DNA of 54,799 nt from Acinetobacter halotolerans (GTDB lineage Bacteria > Pseudomonadota > Gammaproteobacteria > Pseudomonadales > Moraxellaceae). Positions 36,975-45,422 of this stretch are shown here, piece after piece. Under the pieces are notes generated by a model. The model saw nothing but the letters and a program-made list of their open reading frames with translations, was not told the DNA's origin and made no database searches. Location: the NCBI RefSeq assembly GCF_004208515.1, contig NZ_SGIM01000016.1:1-54799 (forward strand). The letters run 5' to 3'. Every line of letters starts with the position of its first letter. Position 1 is the first letter of the stretch. The position numbers and the translations under genes were made by a program.

Positions 36975-37016
36975 CATTTTATAGTGTTTGAATACTTCTG
37001 CATTGTTTTGAATATG

Positions 37017-37048
37017 AGTCTAGCCACTCATTAATTGGTAGCTAGACT
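37017..37048. repeat. Inverted repeat between convergent transporter genes
   Basis: 8-bp perfect arms AGTCTAGC/GCTAGACT (37017-37024, 37041-37048) around 16 nt. No T-run; possibly a weak or Rho-assisted terminator for lysE and the MFS gene. Confidence 0.45.
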
Positions 37049-37081
37049 AAAGATGAAAATAAAAAAACTTAAAATCGGACA

Positions 37082-38302
37082 TTAAGATAAGACCGATTCT
37101 TTATCACGCGAATATTTTGCATAAGCGAGGGCAATTAATAATATCACCAACCCGCCTAAACTAAGTACAAAGCCCACCCAAATCGGTGCCAACCATCCCA
37201 TATTATGGCTGAGTACCCATCCACCCAGAAAAGCGCCCAATGCATTGGCTAAGTTAAATGCAGAGTGATTTAATGATGCCGCCAAAGTTTGTGCATCTCC
37301 TGCGATATCCATTAAATGCGTTTGCAAAGCACTTCCTAAACCAATCACCGTAAAGCCGATTAAAAAGAGGGCAGCAATCGCTGTATAGAGATTTGACATC
37401 ATAAAACTTGCAAACACAAAGGTAAGGGCAGAACTAATTAAGATTCCAATCATGGTTTTAAATAAATAGCGATCGGCTAGCCAGCCAGCAACCAAACCAC
37501 CAATCACCATACCAACACCCCAAATAGCCAATGCAACGGGAACGATTTCAATATTGGCATGGGTGTATTCGGTCAGAATAGGCGAAATGTAACTATATAC
37601 TGAGAACATGCCGCCAAAGCCGATTGCTCCGACTGCAAGTGTGAGCCACATATTGATATTTTTTAAACCAGCTAACTCAGCTCGAATGCTGGCTGCTTTT
37701 TGAAGCGGGATATTGGGTACAAAAAAGCTCACCCCAATGAGGGTAATAAAAGCAATCACAGCTGAAAATTCAAAACCAGCTTTCCAACCAAATTGTTGAC
37801 CGAGCCACGTTGCGATTGGCACGCCAATCACATTTGCAACTGTTAATCCCATCATCACTTGGGCAATGGCAATCGCTCGACGTTGTTTACCTGCCAGTTC
37901 TGCTGCAACTAAAGCAGCAACACCAAAGTAAGCACCATGGGGGAACCCAGCGATGAAACGTGAAATGAGCATGGTCTCTGAAGTCGTTGCGAGTGCTGTA
38001 GCTGCATTTGCTAGACCGTAGAACAACATCAGCGCCAGTAATAAGGTTTTACGTGGAATTTTCGCGCCTAATATTGCAATAATCGGTGCACCAACCATTA
38101 CACCAAGCGCATATGCACTAATGAAATAACCTGCATGAGGAACACTTACATTTAAATCTGCGGCTATTTCTTGGATCAGTCCCATTGCAACAAATTCTGT
38201 TGTACCAATACAGAAACTCCCAATTGCTAGAGAAAAAATCACAAGGAATAAGGAGTAGTTTTTGGGTGTCTGTAAGGACATGGGAGTGCTTTGCGAAGAC
38301 AT
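37082..38302 (-). CDS. MFS transporter, AraJ-like drug:H+ antiporter-1 group
   Basis: 406 residues, about 12 membrane segments. The start has the group pattern FCIGTTEFVAMGLIQEIA (about 33-50). Then come YALGVMVGAPIIAILG, the conserved loop PRKTLLLALM, and motif C-like GLTVANVIGVPIATWLGQ. This matches sugar-efflux/AraJ and purine-efflux relatives. It probably exports a small metabolite or drug. It is monocistronic, facing away from the DUF4198 gene. Confidence 0.87.
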   Translation of the reverse strand: MSSQSTPMSLQTPKNYSLFLVIFSLAIGSFCIGTTEFVAMGLIQEIAADLNVSVPHAGYFISAYALGVMVGAPIIAILGAKIPRKTLLLALMLFYGLANAATALATTSETMLISRFIAGFPHGAYFGVAALVAAELAGKQRRAIAIAQVMMGLTVANVIGVPIATWLGQQFGWKAGFEFSAVIAFITLIGVSFFVPNIPLQKAASIRAELAGLKNINMWLTLAVGAIGFGGMFSVYSYISPILTEYTHANIEIVPVALAIWGVGMVIGGLVAGWLADRYLFKTMIGILISSALTFVFASFMMSNLYTAIAALFLIGFTVIGLGSALQTHLMDIAGDAQTLAASLNHSAFNLANALGAFLGGWVLSHNMGWLAPIWVGFVLSLGGLVILLIALAYAKYSRDKESVLS

Positions 38303-38431
38303 GACATCTCGAAGAGAAATAAAACCTGCGTATTATATCGAGCAGATTGAATAAAGGTGAAACAGAACGTAATTTTTACATTGCTATAAAGATCAAAAGT
38401 CGGATTTTAAATATAAAACGCAAATCTTTAT

Positions 38432-38457
38432 GATAATTATTTTCATTTATGTATAAT
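38432..38457 (+). promoter_or_regulatory. Promoter with Fur-like operator before the DUF4198 gene
   Basis: GATAATTATTTTCATTTAT (38432-38450) matches 13 of 19 Fur consensus positions, with the left half nearly perfect. It ends two bases before a perfect -10 hexamer TATAAT (38452-38457). The layout suits repression by Fur, but the right half-site is weak. Confidence 0.5.
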
Positions 38458-38533
38458 GCAATGCATAAAATTATTGCTAAAACAGTTCAATCCAATCAAA
38501 GCATTGTTGAGTGAGATAAAGGGTGGGAAAATC

Positions 38534-39325
38534 ATGAAAAAATTACTGATCGCGTCATTTGTTATGATTTCAGGTTATAGCTTTGCGCATGAACCTTATG
38601 TTGCGCCTGTTGCATATCAAACTACAAATACACAAGTTGCAGTTTTTTCAGGTTATGCTGAAGAAGCATTGAACAGTGAATATGCTTTAAAAGATGCAAA
38701 ATTTGAGATCACGAATCCAAACCAAAGCAAGACAATCGTGGAGCCTGATTCTAAACTGGCTTCTACAACCATTTTTGATTTGAAATTACCTGATTCAGGT
38801 ACTTATAGCGTACAAACCAAAGCAAGCTATCCATTGAAGTATGTACAAGACCAAAAAGAATGGAAATTATTTTTTGATCTCGCGGAAGACAAAGCACCAG
38901 CAAAAGCTGAACGGGATTATCTGATTCCTGCTGATCTCAAAGGCAAGAAAATTGCCCCAGTTGAGGTGACGCGTGAATGGTCATTATTTACCTACATCAC
39001 CAAAGAGAAAAGTTCTCCAGTAAAGCCAACTTCCGCACCAATTCAAGTTGAATTTTTAACTCATCCCAATGAGTTAAAAGCGAATCAGACCACGAAAGTG
39101 AAGGTAGCAAAAGCGAATCAGCCTTTGGCAAATGCAGAAGTTGTGCTTCGCGCTAAAGGTGCAACGGACGAACAAGCGAAAACCCTAAAAGCAAATACAG
39201 ATGGGACAGTGGATTTAGTTTTCCCAAGTGCAGGGGAATATTTAGTCGAAGTTACAGAGTCGGTTGATAGCAAGAAAAAACCAAGTAATCAGTTCTATAG
39301 CATTATTAGTTTGTCTGTAAATTAA
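38534..39325 (+). CDS. Exported DUF4198 protein, metal-uptake-associated family
   Basis: Start at ATG 38534 after GGGTGGGAAA; it opens a clean signal peptide (MKKLLIASFVMISGYSFA, cleaved before His). The upstream in-frame ATG at 38456 lies inside the promoter. 263 residues. The mature part begins HEPYVAPVAY with His near the new N-terminus. A first beta domain (20-150) is followed by a second Ig-like domain (about 170-260) with GATDEQAKTLKANTDGTVDLVFPSAGEYLVEV. DUF4198 proteins often accompany nickel, cobalt or iron uptake genes. No transporter is adjacent. A Fur-like site precedes it. Confidence 0.82.
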   Translation: MKKLLIASFVMISGYSFAHEPYVAPVAYQTTNTQVAVFSGYAEEALNSEYALKDAKFEITNPNQSKTIVEPDSKLASTTIFDLKLPDSGTYSVQTKASYPLKYVQDQKEWKLFFDLAEDKAPAKAERDYLIPADLKGKKIAPVEVTREWSLFTYITKEKSSPVKPTSAPIQVEFLTHPNELKANQTTKVKVAKANQPLANAEVVLRAKGATDEQAKTLKANTDGTVDLVFPSAGEYLVEVTESVDSKKKPSNQFYSIISLSVN

Positions 39326-39332
39326 GAAATGG

Positions 39333-39367
39333 AAAGGCTAATCTCTAGAATGGATTAGCCTTTTTTT
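39333..39367. terminator. Rho-independent terminator after the DUF4198 gene
   Basis: 11-bp perfect arms (39333-39343, 39353-39363), 9-nt loop, T7 run on the plus strand. It may also help stop queH, which converges. Confidence 0.85.
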
Positions 39368-39398
39368 AATCAAATTTGCCCGCTTTTCATTCTATTCA

Positions 39399-40082
39399 TC
39401 AAGTTGATTCATTGTGTTCATCATCCATCGCATTGCTATAGAATTTTACGCCGAGTTTAATGCGATCGCGTCCATTGCTCATACGCCAGCGATTAGTATC
39501 TCGTAGAGAGTAAACACAGCCGCAATATTCTTGCTGATAAAATTCTTCACGTTTACTCACTTCCAGCATCCGTACAGCACCACCGCTTTTACGCCAGTTA
39601 TAGTCCCAATATTGCATTTCTGGATAATGTGATGCAGCTCGAAGACCACAATCATTGATTTGCTGTAAATTCTTCCAACGCGAAATACCCAACGAACTAC
39701 TAATTAAGCCAAAGCCATGTTCATGGGCATACAGTGCAGTTCTCTCGAAACGCATATCAAAACACATGGTGCAGCGAATGCCTTTCTCAGGTTCGTCTTC
39801 CATACCTTTGGCACGTGCAAACCAATTGTCGGTATCGTAGTCACAGTCGATAAAAGGAATATTATGCTTCTCGGCAAAACGAATATTTTCCTCTTTACGA
39901 ATTAAATATTCTTTGACTGGATGAATGTTGGGATTATAGAAAAAGATCGAAAAGTCGATACCAGAGTCGATTAATGTTTCCATGACCTCACCTGAGCAGG
40001 GAGCGCAGCATGAATGTAATAATAATTTATCGTGACCTTCAGGCAGTGTAAGCTTTTGACGTTCAAGAGACATGGCAAACAA
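39399..40082 (-). CDS. queH: Epoxyqueuosine reductase QueH
   Basis: Last step of queuosine synthesis in tRNA, the non-cobalamin alternative to QueG. 227 residues. The [4Fe-4S] and metal Cys pairs of the DUF208 family are present: [10 protein letters not shown] (about 22-31), [14 protein letters not shown] (about 103-116) and [13 protein letters not shown] (about 184-196). [14 protein letters not shown] (about 126-139) is also conserved. A second ATG (MSLERQ, residue 4) is equally plausible as the start. It is monocistronic. Confidence 0.92.
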   Translation of the reverse strand: MFAMSLERQKLTLPEGHDKLLLHSCCAPCSGEVMETLIDSGIDFSIFFYNPNIHPVKEYLIRKEENIRFAEKHNIPFIDCDYDTDNWFARAKGMEDEPEKGIRCTMCFDMRFERTALYAHEHGFGLISSSLGISRWKNLQQINDCGLRAASHYPEMQYWDYNWRKSGGAVRMLEVSKREEFYQQEYCGCVYSLRDTNRWRMSNGRDRIKLGVKFYSNAMDDEHNEST

Positions 40083-40331
40083 AGATAAATAAGTGAATAA
40101 TCATCTATTGTAAAGGCTTTATACATTTCTTGAATTTGAATTAAATGAAATATTCTCAGGTTGAACTGAATTATTCTAATAAAGGCATGTCCTAAAAATT
40201 TTGGTTACCCAAGAATAGGTGTTAAAGCCAACATCATAGATTATCACTTTTAAAATGAGTAAAATTCAACTGCGATTAAACTAATCAAAAACAGCTCATG
40301 TTGAGACAATCTCACTAATTTAGTGTTAAAA

Positions 40332-40344
40332 TGAAATATATTCA
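40332..40344 (+). promoter_or_regulatory. MetR box just upstream of metR
   Basis: TGAAATATATTCA fits the MetR recognition pattern TGAA-N5-TTCA exactly. It lies 15 bases before the GTG start, where binding would repress metR itself, as known in enterobacteria. Confidence 0.55.
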
Positions 40345-40359
40345 TTTTTGGTTCATGTC

Positions 40360-41280
40360 GTGCTAGAACTTCGTCATTTAAAAACATTAACAGCATTACG
40401 AGAGCATGGTTCTTTGGTTGCCGCCGCAGCTGATTTGTGTCTTACCCCTTCGGCAATTTCTCACCAACTCAAAGAGCTTGATCATTGGTATGGTATCGAA
40501 GTGGTCAATCGCCGTAGCCGTCCAGTGACCTTTTCTAATGTTGGAGAACGTTTGCTCAAACTTGCAGATGATGTACTGCCACAGGTACAAATTACCCAAA
40601 CTGATATTGCACGTATCGTACATGGGCAAACAGGGCGGATCATCTTTTCATCTGAGTGTCATAGTTGTTTTGATTGGTTGATGCCTTTATTAAACCAATA
40701 TCGTCATCAATATCCCGATGTCGATTTGGATTTTGCCGCAGGCTTTGAATCAAACCCACATGAATTACTCCAAAATGCGGAATTTGATTTATTGATTACG
40801 GCAGATCCGATTGCACTCAAGGGGATCGCGTATTTTCCAATCTTTGAATATGAGTCACGCTTGGTCTTATCTAACACACATCCTTTTGTCCGTGCGGAAC
40901 ATGTTTCTGTACAAGATTTGGCAGAAGAAACCTTAATCACTTATCCCGTCGATAAACATCGTTTGGACATCATGGCGCATTTGTTCATTCCTGCAAATAT
41001 TCAACCTAAGTATATTCGAACTACCGATTTGACGCAGATGTTAATTCAGTTGGTTGCGAGTGGGCGAGGGATCGCTGCTTTGCCTGATTGGGTGGTCAAG
41101 GAATATGAGCAAAAAGGTTGGGTGGTCAGTCGTCGTTTGGATTGCGTTTCACCTCAAGGGTTAAGACGTACTTTATATGCTGGCTATCGTTCTGAAGACA
41201 AAGATAAGAGTTATTTTGAAGGCTTTTTAAAACAGTTAGAAAAATTTTCGCAGAAGCGAGCTTTTTATTATGAAAAATAG
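40360..41280 (+). CDS. metR: LysR-type regulator MetR
   Basis: Activator of methionine-synthase genes with homocysteine as co-effector. Start put at GTG 40360 so that the protein begins MLELRHLKTLTALREHGSL like other MetR; the frame can extend to a TTG at 40348. 306 residues. The HTH lies at about 14-40 (SLVAAAADLCLTPSAISHQL). The MetR-typical SSECHSCFDWLMPLLNQYR (about 98-116) opens the ligand domain. No metE/metH gene is in the window; the gene stands alone. Confidence 0.9.
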   Translation: MLELRHLKTLTALREHGSLVAAAADLCLTPSAISHQLKELDHWYGIEVVNRRSRPVTFSNVGERLLKLADDVLPQVQITQTDIARIVHGQTGRIIFSSECHSCFDWLMPLLNQYRHQYPDVDLDFAAGFESNPHELLQNAEFDLLITADPIALKGIAYFPIFEYESRLVLSNTHPFVRAEHVSVQDLAEETLITYPVDKHRLDIMAHLFIPANIQPKYIRTTDLTQMLIQLVASGRGIAALPDWVVKEYEQKGWVVSRRLDCVSPQGLRRTLYAGYRSEDKDKSYFEGFLKQLEKFSQKRAFYYEK

Positions 41281-41323
41281 TTAAAACAAGCGTCTGTTGA
41301 ATGGGTGGTGAGAGAAATTAATT

Positions 41324-41339
41324 TTTCTGAGCTGCCTAT
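41324..41339 (+). repeat. Possible decayed type I-F CRISPR repeat
   Basis: TTTCTGAGCTGCCTAT equals 15 of the first 16 bases of the plus-strand form of the CRISPR repeat at 15879. It is followed after three bases by ACGG, also present in the repeat. The remaining part and the hairpin partner are lost. It lies in the 97-nt gap after metR. A chance match is possible. Confidence 0.3.
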
Positions 41340-41377
41340 TAGACGGTTTTCTATCAAAAACGGATTTACTATGAAGA

Positions 41378-41833
41378 TTAAGATTTCCCAATAAAAACAG
41401 ATAAAATCCCAGCAGCGATCAGCGGACCAACCGGAACGCCTCTCAGTAACGCAACACCAGCGACAGTTCCGATCAATAAGCCTGCGATGACATCGGGTTG
41501 GCTAGTCATGAGTTTCATACCACGACCTCCCAGCCAAGCGACCAATAGTCCGATAGCAATCGCGATTAAAGACTTCACACTGATAAAAGACTTTAAAATA
41601 TTTTCGCCACTTATTTTCCCGCTGGCGATAGGTGCAAGCACGCCGATAGTAAGAATAATAATTCCAATGTTTAGGCCATGTTGTTGGATATAAGGGAAAA
41701 ACTGTTCTAACGGTGTAAGTTTTACGAGTATCAGTACCCCAGTTGCAATCGTCACCGCAGTATTATGACTAAAAACACCAACAGCGAGTAAGATGAGCAA
41801 AACCAATAGATTGATATCGAGTTGTGAAAACAT
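41378..41833 (-). CDS. DUF441 (YeaL-like) membrane protein
   Basis: 151 residues from ATG 41833, which gives the family-typical start [19 protein letters not shown]; an upstream in-frame ATG at 41872 would add a polar tail. Four to five membrane segments. Conserved motifs are [49 protein letters not shown] and [21 protein letters not shown], closely following E. coli YeaL. The function of the family is unknown. It is monocistronic. Confidence 0.9.
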   Translation of the reverse strand: MFSQLDINLLVLLILLAVGVFSHNTAVTIATGVLILVKLTPLEQFFPYIQQHGLNIGIIILTIGVLAPIASGKISGENILKSFISVKSLIAIAIGLLVAWLGGRGMKLMTSQPDVIAGLLIGTVAGVALLRGVPVGPLIAAGILSVFIGKS

Positions 41834-41949
41834 ATCGCCGTCATTTATAAATAAAGTTGAATTGTATCGCAATTTATCAGGCTGCTCTTTAATAATTTAC
41901 ATGATCGCAAAGTAAGCGAATTCTGTGAAAAATCTTGAATACGACGACA

Positions 41950-42435
41950 TTAAGATTTTACTGCATGGTGGTCATGCATTTTTGCTTGATAAAGTTGATC
42001 AAACTCGGATGCAAGGTCAGCAAGTGTCGTTGCTTTTAATTTTGCTAAAAGAATATCTTGTGCCTGTTGCATCGCATCTTCTAGAGCTGCATTTACAACA
42101 CGTTCGACACCACATTCAGGATTTTCTCTTTCATTGCCAATGGCAAAAATTGTTGGCTCACCAACTGCATTGTAAATATCCAGTAAAGTGATTTTTTCTA
42201 AATCGGCAATAAGATGCCAACCCCCTTTAGGTCCTTTTTCTGATCGGATAAAACCAGCGGTCTTTAATCCAGCCATCGTGCGCCTAACCACTACAGCATT
42301 GGTTGAAAGCATGTGGGCGATCTCTTCTGAAGTAAAAATTTTATTCTCCCTAGCCATGTGAAGCAGCACATGAAGCATACGAGAAAGTTTGCTATCGAGA
42401 CGCATATGAAAAAGATCGAACTTAGAGAAGGACAT
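41950..42435 (-). CDS. Rrf2-family transcriptional regulator
   Basis: 161 residues (or 151 from ATG 42405, MRLDSK). The winged helix lies at about 13-85 (SRMLHVLLHMA, FTSEEIAHMLSTNAVVVRRTMAGLKTAG, KGPKGGWHLIADLEKITLLDIY). Only one Cys (CGVERV near 109) follows the wing, so it lacks the three-Cys cluster of IscR/NsrR. It could instead sense through that single Cys, as in Cys-redox or YwnA-type members. It is divergent from a thioredoxin-reductase-like gene across two matching operators. Confidence 0.88.
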   Translation of the reverse strand: MSFSKFDLFHMRLDSKLSRMLHVLLHMARENKIFTSEEIAHMLSTNAVVVRRTMAGLKTAGFIRSEKGPKGGWHLIADLEKITLLDIYNAVGEPTIFAIGNERENPECGVERVVNAALEDAMQQAQDILLAKLKATTLADLASEFDQLYQAKMHDHHAVKS

Positions 42436-42440
42436 CTAAT

Positions 42441-42497
42441 GTAACATTAAAAGTTGCAAATATAAATAAAAAGTATTAGTGTAACTTTAAAAGTTAC
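42441..42497. promoter_or_regulatory. Two copies of a putative Rrf2 operator
   Basis: GTAACTTTAAAAGTTAC (42481-42497) is a palindrome with perfect 7-bp arms. GTAACATTAAAAGTTGC (42441-42457) matches it at 15 of 17. Starts are 40 bp apart, close to four helix turns. One lies by each divergent start, so the regulator can control itself and the flavoprotein gene. Confidence 0.75.
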
Positions 42498-42511
42498 TTA
42501 ACGGTGTTGAA

Positions 42512-43390
42512 ATGAATTACGACGTTGCGATTATTGGTGGTAGTTATGCTGGCTTAGCAGCAGCTCTCCCTTTAGGTAGAGCGAGAAGGCGTGTTGTGGT
42601 TATTGATGCAGGGCAACGCAGAAATCGTTTTGCAGATCATTCACATGGCTTTCTCACGCAAGATGGCACTCCAGCGAGTGAAATAGCCGAGATTGGAAAG
42701 CAACAGCTACTTCAGTATAAAACGGTTGATTGGATGGAAGGATCCGTTAAACGAGTCGAAAGGAAGGATGATAACTTTCATCTTTGTATTGATGAAAAAC
42801 ATGCGATCAATGCGAAAAAAATCATTGTAGCAACAGGTGTGAAAGATCAACTACTTGATATTAAAGGAATTGAGCAGCGTTGGGGCAAAAGTATTTTTCA
42901 TTGTCCATATTGTCATGGTTATGAACTCAACCAAGGAAATATTGGTCTTATTGCCAGCTCAGAACACGCTGCACATATGGCGATGATGTTACCTGAATGG
43001 GGGCGTGTGACTTTCTTTTTAAATGGACAAAAAATCGAGGCAGAAATACAGACACAACTTATTCAGCGCGGTGTCATTATTGAACAACGGATTATTAAGG
43101 AAATTGTTGGAGAGAGTACGATCATTCTTGAAAATGAGGACAGTATTCCACTAGATGGTATTTTTGTCACAACTCAATGTTTAATTTCTCAAGATTGGAT
43201 AACCAATCTAGGTTGTGAAATAGAGCAAAATGCAATGGGTGAGATGATTAAAACTAATGCGCTGAAAGAAACATCTGTGGCTGGTATTTTTGCCTGTGGG
43301 GATGTAGCACGATTGGGCGGTTCAATATCACTTGCTGTAGGCGATGGGACAATGGCAGGTGTGGCAGCACATCGATCGCTGATATTTTAA
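42512..43390 (+). CDS. Thioredoxin-reductase-like FAD/NAD(P)H oxidoreductase
   Basis: 292 residues. FAD-binding IIGGSYAGLAAALPLGRARRRVVVID is at about 7-32 (GxGxxG variant GGSYAG). ATGVKDQ (about 110-116) precedes a CPYCHGYE redox pair (CxxC, about 131-134). The C-terminal FAD motif is GIFACGDVARLGG. Unlike TrxB, the pyridine-nucleotide region lacks a clear GxGxxA motif (IGLIASSEHAAHMA), a trait of the ferredoxin- or F420-like and toxoflavin-type TrxR relatives. The disulfide substrate is unknown. Control by the adjacent Rrf2 protein is likely. Confidence 0.85.
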   Translation: MNYDVAIIGGSYAGLAAALPLGRARRRVVVIDAGQRRNRFADHSHGFLTQDGTPASEIAEIGKQQLLQYKTVDWMEGSVKRVERKDDNFHLCIDEKHAINAKKIIVATGVKDQLLDIKGIEQRWGKSIFHCPYCHGYELNQGNIGLIASSEHAAHMAMMLPEWGRVTFFLNGQKIEAEIQTQLIQRGVIIEQRIIKEIVGESTIILENEDSIPLDGIFVTTQCLISQDWITNLGCEIEQNAMGEMIKTNALKETSVAGIFACGDVARLGGSISLAVGDGTMAGVAAHRSLIF

Positions 43391-43399
43391 TTAAAATTT

Positions 43400-43437
43400 A
43401 AAGGTCATTTTCCATAAGAAAAATGGAGATGACCTTT
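43400..43437. terminator. Hairpin between convergent flavoprotein and oxidase-like genes
   Basis: 9-bp perfect outer arms (43400-43408, 43429-43437) with further partial pairing inside. A T-rich tract follows on the plus strand. Confidence 0.6.
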
Positions 43438-43452
43438 GATTGATTTTTAATT

Positions 43453-44313
43453 CTAAGCTAACTTTCTGTTTGCTTCATATTGATAGCTAGCAATTTGTTC
43501 ATCCCAAAATTGTTGCCATAGATCACAGTAATCAAAACAAATTTTACGAATAGATGCATAATCAGCTTCAGTACATGCTTGGGCAAGAACGAACCATAAA
43601 TCGTCTTCATGGTCATCATCTGCGGCTTCTGAGCTTGCATCATGTGAAACCCCATGCACGTGATAATATCCGCTACTTACATCAAAGCCAACACAATGGG
43701 TTGCTTGACGCAACGCAGGACTAAATAAAATCACTTCTTCTTCTGCCACAGCCAACAGTGCAGTAACTGAACGATAGCAATGAAAGGAGTTTTCTAAATA
43801 AGCACGAACTTTTTGTGCGATGATTGACGGTAAATAGTGATTGCGTTCCGCCTGAGTTAATTCAAAATCATCCAGAACATCTTCAAATAGTGGATAATGT
43901 GCATATTCAGGATTTCCCGAATAATATTCATTTTTATCCAATGCAGGACGGAAACCAAATTCATCTAATATATTAAGATTTAATAAAAAACGAGGGTACA
44001 TTTTAGAACCAGATAATAAACGAGGTTCTAATTGTTTCGTTTGAAATTGTGCCATTAGTAAGGCGTCAGTAAAAACTTGTACAATTGCATGGCGATATTC
44101 TAAGTGGATGTGTTTTAAAGTCTCCTTATCAATTAAACCGTCATTTAAAAGTTGGATGGCTGGATGTGTAGAGACAGGGTGATTTGAAATTTCTGCTCGT
44201 AGTGTCTTCAGAAAATTCAGATTCTTGTTCCATACATCGGCAGAAATACTATTTTTCATTCCGTCTATAGCTTTCTGTCTAGGGTTGTCAAAGTTATCAA
44301 ATTTTTTTGGCAT
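43453..44313 (-). CDS. Heme-oxygenase-like diiron oxidase (HDO) candidate
   Basis: 286 residues, all-helical by composition. It resembles iron-containing redox enzymes of the TenA/heme-oxygenase-like fold (Haem_oxygenas_2). Candidate ligands sit in the expected order: LEYRHAIVQ (E72, H75), NILDEFG (E118), a central VAEEEVILFSPALRQA (E191/E192) and YYHVHGVSHD...DDHEDD (H218/H220, D225, H235). HDO enzymes carry out unusual N-oxygenation or C-C cleavage chemistry (UndA, SznF). There is an acidic insert between the last two ligands. The substrate is unknown, and no biosynthetic partner is adjacent except the TetR gene on the other side of a long gap. Confidence 0.6.
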   Translation of the reverse strand: MPKKFDNFDNPRQKAIDGMKNSISADVWNKNLNFLKTLRAEISNHPVSTHPAIQLLNDGLIDKETLKHIHLEYRHAIVQVFTDALLMAQFQTKQLEPRLLSGSKMYPRFLLNLNILDEFGFRPALDKNEYYSGNPEYAHYPLFEDVLDDFELTQAERNHYLPSIIAQKVRAYLENSFHCYRSVTALLAVAEEEVILFSPALRQATHCVGFDVSSGYYHVHGVSHDASSEAADDDHEDDLWFVLAQACTEADYASIRKICFDYCDLWQQFWDEQIASYQYEANRKLA

Positions 44314-44763
44314 AGTTTTTACTCAATGAATTAATAAATATTATTGCTTTTCCAATGGTATAGTTCGATTTTTTTGGTTGATTATGAATGTAACTATTGG
44401 CCCAACCAAAGATATTTTTATTGGATAAATTAAATATAAGATGAATTTTTTGTGAAATCAATTTTTTCAATAAGCTAAATAATCGTAATTTAGATTGATA
44501 ATTAATCAAAATTGCACTAAAAGGTGAATTAATGCACAATATATTTTAATTTTTTTAGAAATAGAAAAAATTTTTTACAAATCAGCTTGTTTATAACCTC
44601 ATTTTTGCTTAATTTATAAGAAAGATAATAAGGAAAAACTTATATTTTCTTTAATGATCTTAATATAATATGAAAAAGCATGGTTGCCAGAATTGTCCAG
44701 CTTATAAACCACGCCTAAATAATACATTAATTTTTTTTAAAGAATTCTAAAAAGGATAATAAA
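44314..44763. other. 450-nt AT-rich divergent intergenic region
   Basis: Very AT-rich, between the oxidase-like gene and the TetR gene. It contains a 26-codon ORF (44670-44750, MKKHGCQNCPAYKPRLNNTL...) with a CxxC pair ending 13 nt before tetR, but without a ribosome-binding site. A TTGG/CCAA-rich stretch near 44376-44408 can fold weakly. No RNA gene recognised. Confidence 0.4.
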
Positions 44764-45324
44764 ATGTCAAAAAAAGAAGATATTATTGCAACGGCTCTAA
44801 ACCTCTTTAATCGTCATAGTTTCAGTTCGGTAGGTGTAGATCGAATTATTGCTGAGTCAAACGTTGCAAAAATGACGTTCTATAAATACTTTCCTTCCAA
44901 AGAAAATTTGATCGAAGAATGTTTATCTCGGAGAAACAAAAGTATTCAAGAAGCAATTGAGAAAGAAATCAATCTACTCGAGGAAGATGATTACTTAGGT
45001 AAAATTAAAGCAGTCTACTTTTGGCATTTAGGATGGTTCAATTCAGATGATTTTCATGGATGTATGTTTCAAAAAGCATCATTGGAAATTTTACAACAGT
45101 ACCCATCCATTATTGGCCCTATTGTGGCGTACAGAGAGTGGTTGATGGCTTTACTTGAAGATTTGTTTGAGAAAGCAAAGGTCTTTCAACCGCACGTACT
45201 GACCTCAATGTATATAAATATCCTAGATGGTATGACTGCGTATGCAAAAGTCACCAAAGACCACACCGAAATTGAGGAGTGTTGGTACTATATTGAGAGA
45301 TTGATTACTCTAGATGCAGCCTAA
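44764..45324 (+). CDS. TetR/AcrR-family transcriptional regulator
   Basis: 186 residues. The N-terminal HTH at about 6-50 is typical: IIATALNLFNRHSFSSVGVDRIIAESNVAKMTFYKYFPSKENLI (shown by its parts FSSVGVDRI and MTFYKYFPSK). The C-terminal ligand domain has WHLGWFNSDDFHGCMFQKASLEI, a form common in regulators of oxidoreductases and efflux. AAGGATAATAAA precedes the ATG. It is the nearest regulator for the oxidase-like gene, across 450 nt. Confidence 0.9.
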   Translation: MSKKEDIIATALNLFNRHSFSSVGVDRIIAESNVAKMTFYKYFPSKENLIEECLSRRNKSIQEAIEKEINLLEEDDYLGKIKAVYFWHLGWFNSDDFHGCMFQKASLEILQQYPSIIGPIVAYREWLMALLEDLFEKAKVFQPHVLTSMYINILDGMTAYAKVTKDHTEIEECWYYIERLITLDAA

Positions 45325-45372
45325 ATCTATTGCGTTAAAATCAATCTTTTATTTATAAGGTTTTAATTAATA

Positions 45373-45406
45373 AAAAGAAACCGGGTCAATTGACTCGGTT
45401 TCTTTT
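45373..45406. terminator. Bidirectional terminator between tetR and fpr
   Basis: 16-nt arms with one G-U wobble (45373-45388, 45391-45406). T-rich on both strands and placed between convergent genes. Confidence 0.85.
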
Positions 45407-45422
45407 ATATCTAATTCAAAAA

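Noticed and set aside
44297..44539. 80-codon minus-strand ORF upstream of the oxidase-like gene
   Set aside because: Overlaps that gene's start, is made of AT-rich codons and has no family traits; probably chance openness of AT-rich DNA.
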